From positions 1 through 64,000 of the forward strand of contig CATONX010000002.1 of the NCBI GenBank assembly GCA_951801675.1: DNA of 64,000 nucleotides, in the 5' to 3' direction. The notes below the pieces were generated by a model. The model ran no database searches and was not told where the DNA came from. It worked only from the letters and a program-made list of their open reading frames with translations. Origin of the DNA: an uncultured Eubacteriales bacterium. Its GTDB lineage: Bacteria > Bacillota > Clostridia > Oscillospirales > Acutalibacteraceae. Positions 60,404-64,000 of this stretch are shown piece after piece (position 1 is the first letter of the stretch; every line of letters starts with the position of its first letter). A program made the translations under genes and the position numbers.

Positions 60404-60727
60404 TTATGCTTCTGCGTCCGTTTCGGGCGTTTCCATTTCTTCGATCTCAAACAGGTCGGCCAAGCGCTCCTCAAAAATTGCCGCGATGTTGTCGAACATC
60501 TCGTCGCTTTCGATGGGAACCAGCGTTTCCTCGCCGTTTTCCTCTCCCACTTCCAGGATAATCAACTCGCCGTCCGATTCGATCATTTCCTCAGGATTGT
60601 CAATCACCGGAAGCAGCGCCACATAACGCCCGTCATCCGTCTCGATTGCGTCAAGGAGCTCAAATTGATGCTCATTGCCGTCGTCATCCAGGACGGTAAT
60701 CAGGTCGGGGCCGTACTCTTCTGCCAT
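60404..60727 (-). CDS. DUF1292-domain protein
   Basis: 107 residues, very acidic. The DUF1292 core is DLITVLDDDGNEHQFELLDAIETDDGRYVALLPV, followed by an acidic linker (ELIILEVGEENGEETLVPIESDEMFDNIAAIFEERLADLFEIEE). In Firmicutes such proteins commonly lie beside yrrK/ruvX and alaS; here the gene is alone. Function unknown. Cytosolic. Confidence 0.88.
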   Translation of the reverse strand: MAEEYGPDLITVLDDDGNEHQFELLDAIETDDGRYVALLPVIDNPEEMIESDGELIILEVGEENGEETLVPIESDEMFDNIAAIFEERLADLFEIEEMETPETDAEA

Positions 60728-60819
60728 CGATACTCACTCCATTTCGTTTTGGTAGCCTATAGCCATTGTACCTGTTACCCCTGCAATAGTCAACAAGATT
60801 TTGTAAACTGTACTTGAAT

Positions 60820-61662
60820 TTATCGAATATTTTCCAGAGTGGGATTGTCCTGGTTTTCGCTCAGAATCTCGTTCATGCTACCCATACGATACCCGGAAAG
60901 ATCGGCGGTTATGTATGTAAATCCCAGGGAGCGCAGGGTGGCAACCACGCCGTTTATCCTGCATGCTTTCGTGAGCCTTGGCAGCTCGTCAAAAGGAACC
61001 TCGATGCGGGCAAGATTTTGATGTGCCCTCACCCGCAGCTGGGAAAACCCGAGAGACCGGAGGAACGCTTCCGCCTGCTCCACCCGGCTGAGGACTTCTA
61101 CGGTCAACGTCTCATGGTAGGGAATGCGGGAGGCAAGGCAGGCGCTGGCCGGTTTCTCCCAGGTGGCAAGGCCGTGCTCTTTGGAAAGAGCGCGAATTTC
61201 GGCTTTGTTAAGTCCCGCTTCCTGCAAAGGGCTTAAAATATGAAGCTCCCGGACCGCTTTTGCGCCGGGCCGGTAGTCGCCCGCGTCGTCGGCGTTGCTG
61301 CCGTCGAGCAGGCAAGAAAAACCTTCCGCTTGGGCGCGTTCCTTCAGCGCGGACAGAAGCCGCTTTTTGCAGTGGTAGCACCGGTCGGGAGAATTTTGGC
61401 GGATGAGGGGGTCCGAAAGCGGGTCCACCGGTACGACCACTTGGCGAATCCCCAAGCGTCCCGCCAAGGCGCAGGCCGCCTTTGCCTCTTCCCGGGGAAA
61501 AAAGACCGAGTCGGCCGTCAGAGCCAGCACATTCTCTGCGCCCAGGGCTTCTTTGGCGGCAAGGAGAAGAAAGGTGGAATCGGTTCCGCCGGAGAAGGCC
61601 ACAGCTGCCCGGGTAAGGGCTTTGAGGCGGGAAAGCAGCCGATCGTAAGCAAGAGCAGACAC
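60820..61662 (-). CDS. larE: ATP-dependent sacrificial sulfur transferase LarE
   Basis: 280 residues. PP-loop ATP pyrophosphatase motif VAFSGGTDSTFLLLAA at residues about 22-37, then NSPDRCYHCKKRLL, CLLDGSNADDAGDYRPG, LSKEHGLATWEKPASACLASRIPYHE (holding the cysteine that gives its sulfur) and a C-terminal LarE domain. LarE adds sulfur to the nickel-pincer cofactor precursor of lactate racemase. larA, larB and larC are absent from this window. It lies 12 bp downstream of the cyclase gene, so it is cotranscribed with it. Confidence 0.9.
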   Translation of the reverse strand: MSALAYDRLLSRLKALTRAAVAFSGGTDSTFLLLAAKEALGAENVLALTADSVFFPREEAKAACALAGRLGIRQVVVPVDPLSDPLIRQNSPDRCYHCKKRLLSALKERAQAEGFSCLLDGSNADDAGDYRPGAKAVRELHILSPLQEAGLNKAEIRALSKEHGLATWEKPASACLASRIPYHETLTVEVLSRVEQAEAFLRSLGFSQLRVRAHQNLARIEVPFDELPRLTKACRINGVVATLRSLGFTYITADLSGYRMGSMNEILSENQDNPTLENIR

Positions 61663-61674
61663 AGGATTTCCTCC

Positions 61675-62277
61675 TTATTCATCTTCAGTAAAGCAGAAAA
61701 AACGGTCGAGCAGCAGCGCGCGTACCGGCGCGCCGTCCGCCCCGGCGATCTTGACCGGCGGAGCAATGAGAAAATAGGCTCCGTCTTTCACTTGGGAAAG
61801 AGACAGGCCTTCCAAGACCATCACGCCCGCACCCAAGAGCTCCTTGTGGGGAGCGGCCTCGTCATCTTCGGGGCCGATGGAGGACGCATCGGTGCCCACC
61901 AGCCGAACTCCCAGGTCCGCAAGGACAAAGGCGGCGCTCTGGGTCAAAAAGGCTTTTCCAAGCCCCCGCAGCAGCAGACGCTTACAGCCCTTGGGCACCA
62001 GCCGTTCCATATCCGCACCGGACAAAAGCCCCGTTACCGTCACCACTTGACAGGTGCCCAGGAAAGGGCTTAGCGGCAGGGAAGCGATGTCGGCTTCGTC
62101 CTCCAGGAAGTGAAGGGGCGCGTCGGCATGGGTGGCGTTATGCAGACACAGATGAGCGGCCGTTAGGTTGCAGGCGTCTCCCAAAGCGATGCGGGAAAGA
62201 GGTTCCAGAGTAGGAACAGGATCGCCCGGGTAGACGGGCGCCTGAAAAAGCTCCTGAGAAATGTCAATGATCTTCAT
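61675..62277 (-). CDS. Cyclase/kynurenine-formamidase-family metal hydrolase
   Basis: 200 residues from the ATG at 62277 (GGAGGGATTC upstream); the track start at 62529 runs backwards through the MarR gene and its promoter. Metal-binding box LCLHNATHADAPLHFLEDEADI (HxxTHxDxP) after YPGDPVPTLEPLSRIALGDACN, and the late RLVGTDASSIGPEDD. Members are amidases/cyclases acting on small N-formyl, lactam or thio compounds; the substrate is unknown. It is first in an operon with larE and divergent from a MarR regulator that probably controls it. Confidence 0.88.
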   Translation of the reverse strand: MKIIDISQELFQAPVYPGDPVPTLEPLSRIALGDACNLTAAHLCLHNATHADAPLHFLEDEADIASLPLSPFLGTCQVVTVTGLLSGADMERLVPKGCKRLLLRGLGKAFLTQSAAFVLADLGVRLVGTDASSIGPEDDEAAPHKELLGAGVMVLEGLSLSQVKDGAYFLIAPPVKIAGADGAPVRALLLDRFFCFTEDE

Positions 62278-62406
62278 AAAGAATCCCTCCTGTATCATGG
62301 CCGATGCGGGAATTGGAGCGTACAATTTACTGGAAAAATGAAAGCAAAATAAACCAAATTCGAGCGATATTTGTAAAAAATATACACAAAAAAAGAAAGA
62401 ATTTGC

Positions 62407-62451
62407 TTGACAGAAAAATCGGAATTTGCTATATTGGGATACAGTTCCAAT
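62407..62451 (+). promoter_or_regulatory. Promoter and MarR-type operator
   Basis: TTGACA (62407-62412), 17 bp, TATATT (62430-62435). A 19-bp imperfect palindrome ATTGGGATACAGTTCCAAT (62433-62451) overlaps the -10 and start site, as expected for autorepression. Confidence 0.65.
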
Positions 62452-62472
62452 CGATGCAAAACAGGAGGGCGT

Positions 62473-62925
62473 ATGAAAGCAAATCTTGAGATGCAGCCTT
62501 ATTACGACATCTGGTTCGGCCTTCAACATCTGTATGACCGATGGGCCAAACGATATGGTTTAACCGCTCATGCGATGTTTGTCCTCTATTGCATTGCCAA
62601 AGGGGAAGGAAGATGCACCCAGAAGCAGATTTGTGAGCAGCTTATGCTTCCCAAGCAGACGGTGCACACCATCCTTAACGGTTTTGAGCAGAAAGGCTGG
62701 CTTGTCCGCCAAGTGATGGAGTTAGACAAACGAAATAAGCATTTAATGCTTACGGCTGAAGGAGAAGAATATGCCGATGCGGTCCTGGGAGAGCTTGCCA
62801 AGCGGGAGGAAGCCGCCATGCGCCGCATGCATCCTCAGCAGTGCAGGACGATGCTGGAGAATAACCTCCAGCTTTTTGAGAATCTTTCGCAAACCATGAA
62901 GGTGGACGAATCGTCTCAAGAGTAA
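62473..62925 (+). CDS. MarR-family transcriptional regulator
   Basis: 150 residues from the ATG at 62473 with AGGAGGGCGT upstream; the track start at 62407 falls on the promoter. Winged helix: GLTAHAMFVLYCIAKGEGRCTQKQICEQLMLPKQTVHTILNGFEQKGWLVRQVMELDKRNKHLMLTAEGEEYA, with a charged wing. N- and C-terminal helices provide the dimer interface. Divergent from the cyclase-larE operon and preceded by its own palindrome, so it probably controls both. Confidence 0.9.
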   Translation: MKANLEMQPYYDIWFGLQHLYDRWAKRYGLTAHAMFVLYCIAKGEGRCTQKQICEQLMLPKQTVHTILNGFEQKGWLVRQVMELDKRNKHLMLTAEGEEYADAVLGELAKREEAAMRRMHPQQCRTMLENNLQLFENLSQTMKVDESSQE

Positions 62926-63045
62926 TCCACTGCTTTCATCATAACACAGTCAAGAAAAAAGGGAAAGCAGTTGTATCCGCAGGACGAGGAAAGCTTTTTC
63001 AGCCGATGTGGGAAATCAATATAAAGTAGCTCTTTGAGTAGTTTT

Positions 63046-63284
63046 TTGCGCCCGGCCACAGGAGTGGCCGGGCGCAATTATAATGATTGGCCCCGGTCCG
63101 GATGATCGTTTTTATAGCGTTGCGCAGCAACGCTATAAAAAATAGGCGCCCGCTGACGCGGTTTTGCGCCTTTCGGCTCAGGTGGGCGGTACATAGCGCC
63201 TCCGCATGAGCAAAATTACTGATTTTGCTCATGCAACTATAAAAAATGCGCGCAAAGCAGATTCTTGCTTTGCGCGCATTTTTT
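63046..63284. repeat. Cluster of four near-perfect palindromes
   Basis: Hairpins at 63046-63077 (arms TTGCGCCCGGCCAC), 63109-63141 (15-bp arms, TTTTTATAGCGTTGC, 3-nt loop), 63204-63234 (13-bp arms, GCATGAGCAAAAT) and 63241-63284 (19-bp arms, loop GATTCT). The last also ends the small gene at 63296. Four perfect stems in 240 bp with no coding sequence is unusual. Confidence 0.65.
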
Positions 63285-63295
63285 CGGATGCATCC

Positions 63296-63472
63296 TTATT
63301 TCATCATATACTGCACACTGCTGATGACACCGTTTAGCGTCTTAAGCGCTTTGCCGGCCTTCTTTTTGATGTTCTTGTTGTTGCGCATCATGGTGCCGCC
63401 AACCATGCCGGCAACCGCGCCGACCGCCATACCGGTGACCACGCCTTTGACCATACCAGAGCTCGATCTCAT
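63296..63472 (-). CDS. Tiny glycine-rich membrane protein
   Basis: 58 residues from the ATG at 63472 with CGGAGGTG upstream; the track shows a 150-residue frame that starts further up without a ribosome site. A glycine-zipper helix (GVVTGMAVGAVAGMVGGTMM) is followed by a basic, amphipathic segment (NNKNIKKKAGKALKTLNGVI). This kind of small single-pass protein is common in Clostridia, but its role is not known. It ends in the terminator hairpin at 63241-63284. Confidence 0.75.
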   Translation of the reverse strand: MRSSSGMVKGVVTGMAVGAVAGMVGGTMMRNNKNIKKKAGKALKTLNGVISSVQYMMK

Positions 63473-63608
63473 GTTAACACCTCCGTTTATTTGTGTGGTC
63501 TTATTTTTTCCACTTGCAATGTCTTTACTCCTGTGATATATTGGTAGCAAATAGTTTGATATTCTAAGTAATTTGTCGTGACTTGGCGGCGAAAGGGGTC
63601 TTATTGCA

Positions 63609-64000
63609 GTGGCTGTCTTGAATATCGTGCTGGTGGAACCGGAAATTCCCCAGAACACGGGGAACATTTCCCGCACCTGCGCGGCTACCGGCGCCCGGCT
63701 GCATCTGGTCAAGCCCTTGGGCTTTGCCATCGATGACCGCAAACTCAAGCGGGCGGGCCTGGATTACTGGCACTTTCTGGACATCACCTATTACGACAAC
63801 CTGGAGGATTTCTTTCAGAAGAATGCCGGCCCGTTTTTTTATTTTACCACCAAGGCCCCGCAGCTTTATACGGATGTATCCTATCCGGACGGGGCGTATC
63901 TGGTGTTTGGCAAGGAAACGGCCGGGCTGCCGGAGGAACTGCTCGTACGCTACCCGCAGAGCTGCGTGCGCCTGCCCATGATTGAGGGGGCGCGCAGCCT
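63609..64000 (+). CDS. trmL: tRNA (cytidine/uridine(34)-2'-O)-methyltransferase TrmL, 5' part
   Basis: Partial, cut by the right edge; about 130 codons present. The likely start is the GTG at 63609 (AAAGGGG ten bases upstream); the TTG at 63618 is an alternative. SPOUT motifs: NIVLVEPEIPQNTGNISRTCAATGARLHLVKPLGF at the N terminus, RAGLDYWHFLDITYYDNLEDF, and the knot LVFGKETAGLPEELL. It 2'-O-methylates position 34 of tRNA-Leu anticodons in well-studied bacteria. Confidence 0.93.
   Translation, partial: MAVLNIVLVEPEIPQNTGNISRTCAATGARLHLVKPLGFAIDDRKLKRAGLDYWHFLDITYYDNLEDFFQKNAGPFFYFTTKAPQLYTDVSYPDGAYLVFGKETAGLPEELLVRYPQSCVRLPMIEGARS

Overview
The window reads as a chromosomal segment of a spore-forming, low-to-mid GC Firmicute of the class Clostridia, most likely a gut Oscillospiraceae/Ruminococcaceae-type organism. 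Supporting signs are strong GGAGG ribosome binding sites, TTGACA/TATAAT promoters, both dipicolinate synthase subunits (dpaA/dpaB), a SpoVB-like flippase, a pst-pho locus with a Gram-positive style Pho box, and three very large secreted pectin lyases. I saw no phage, plasmid, transposase or CRISPR genes. The assignment is inference from gene content; no database search was run.

Layout. 0-1.3 kb: 5' part of a secreted repeat protein (minus strand, cut by the window edge). 1.4-3.5 kb: YtrA-type GntR regulator with an ABC-2 transporter. 3.6-8.5 kb: an orphan protein, an AraR-like repressor overlapping a YfbR-like 5'-deoxynucleotidase, rsmE, a pyridoxamine kinase and thioredoxin. 8.9-20.4 kb: the main accessory block, three polysaccharide lyase family 11 (rhamnogalacturonan lyase) proteins of 1103, 1256 and 1151 residues which all end in the same pair of about 85-residue modules. 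21-30.6 kb: tRNA-Lys, an ABC1/AarF kinase with a phasin-like partner, a MOP flippase, an MGMT-type protein, cysK, a secreted transglutaminase-like protein, a VOC protein and a CsbB-like glycosyltransferase. 30.6-34.4 kb: YfhO-type membrane glycosyltransferase, a DUF2284 protein and a solitary 5S rRNA. 34.9-42.2 kb: asparaginase, dpaAB, a small XRE regulator, a foldback intergenic element, sirtuin, a TfoX-C protein, HflX and a URO-D-like protein. 42.3-50.9 kb (minus strand): a Gld-type ABC system with a DUF4340 protein, an amidohydrolase, a YdbS/YdbT pair and an orphan membrane protein. 51-57.8 kb: pstSCAB-phoU-phoP-phoR. 57.8-64 kb: ZIP transporter, tRNA-Ala, a split TauE/SafE transporter, a DUF1292 protein, an orphan larE with a cyclase-family gene opposite a MarR regulator, a cluster of palindromes, a tiny glycine-rich membrane protein and the start of trmL.

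How it fits together. The lyases, and perhaps the repeat protein at the left edge, would attack the rhamnogalacturonan-I backbone of pectin outside the cell. Their shared C-terminal modules are the clearest sign of a lineage-specific secreted-enzyme architecture. The AraR-like repressor 3.4 kb upstream could respond to a released sugar, but nothing in the sequence ties it to the lyase promoters. The pst-pho block is a complete phosphate uptake and signalling unit. The CsbB/YfhO pair suggests decoration of a cell-wall polymer. The rest is mostly housekeeping, separated by many clean stem-loop terminators.

The most unusual observations are the repeated C-terminal module of the lyases, the nested inverted-repeat element at about 37.96-38.29 kb, the four perfect palindromes at 63.05-63.28 kb, the near-identical 234-bp repeats at the left edge, and the larE gene that sits with a cyclase gene instead of larABC.
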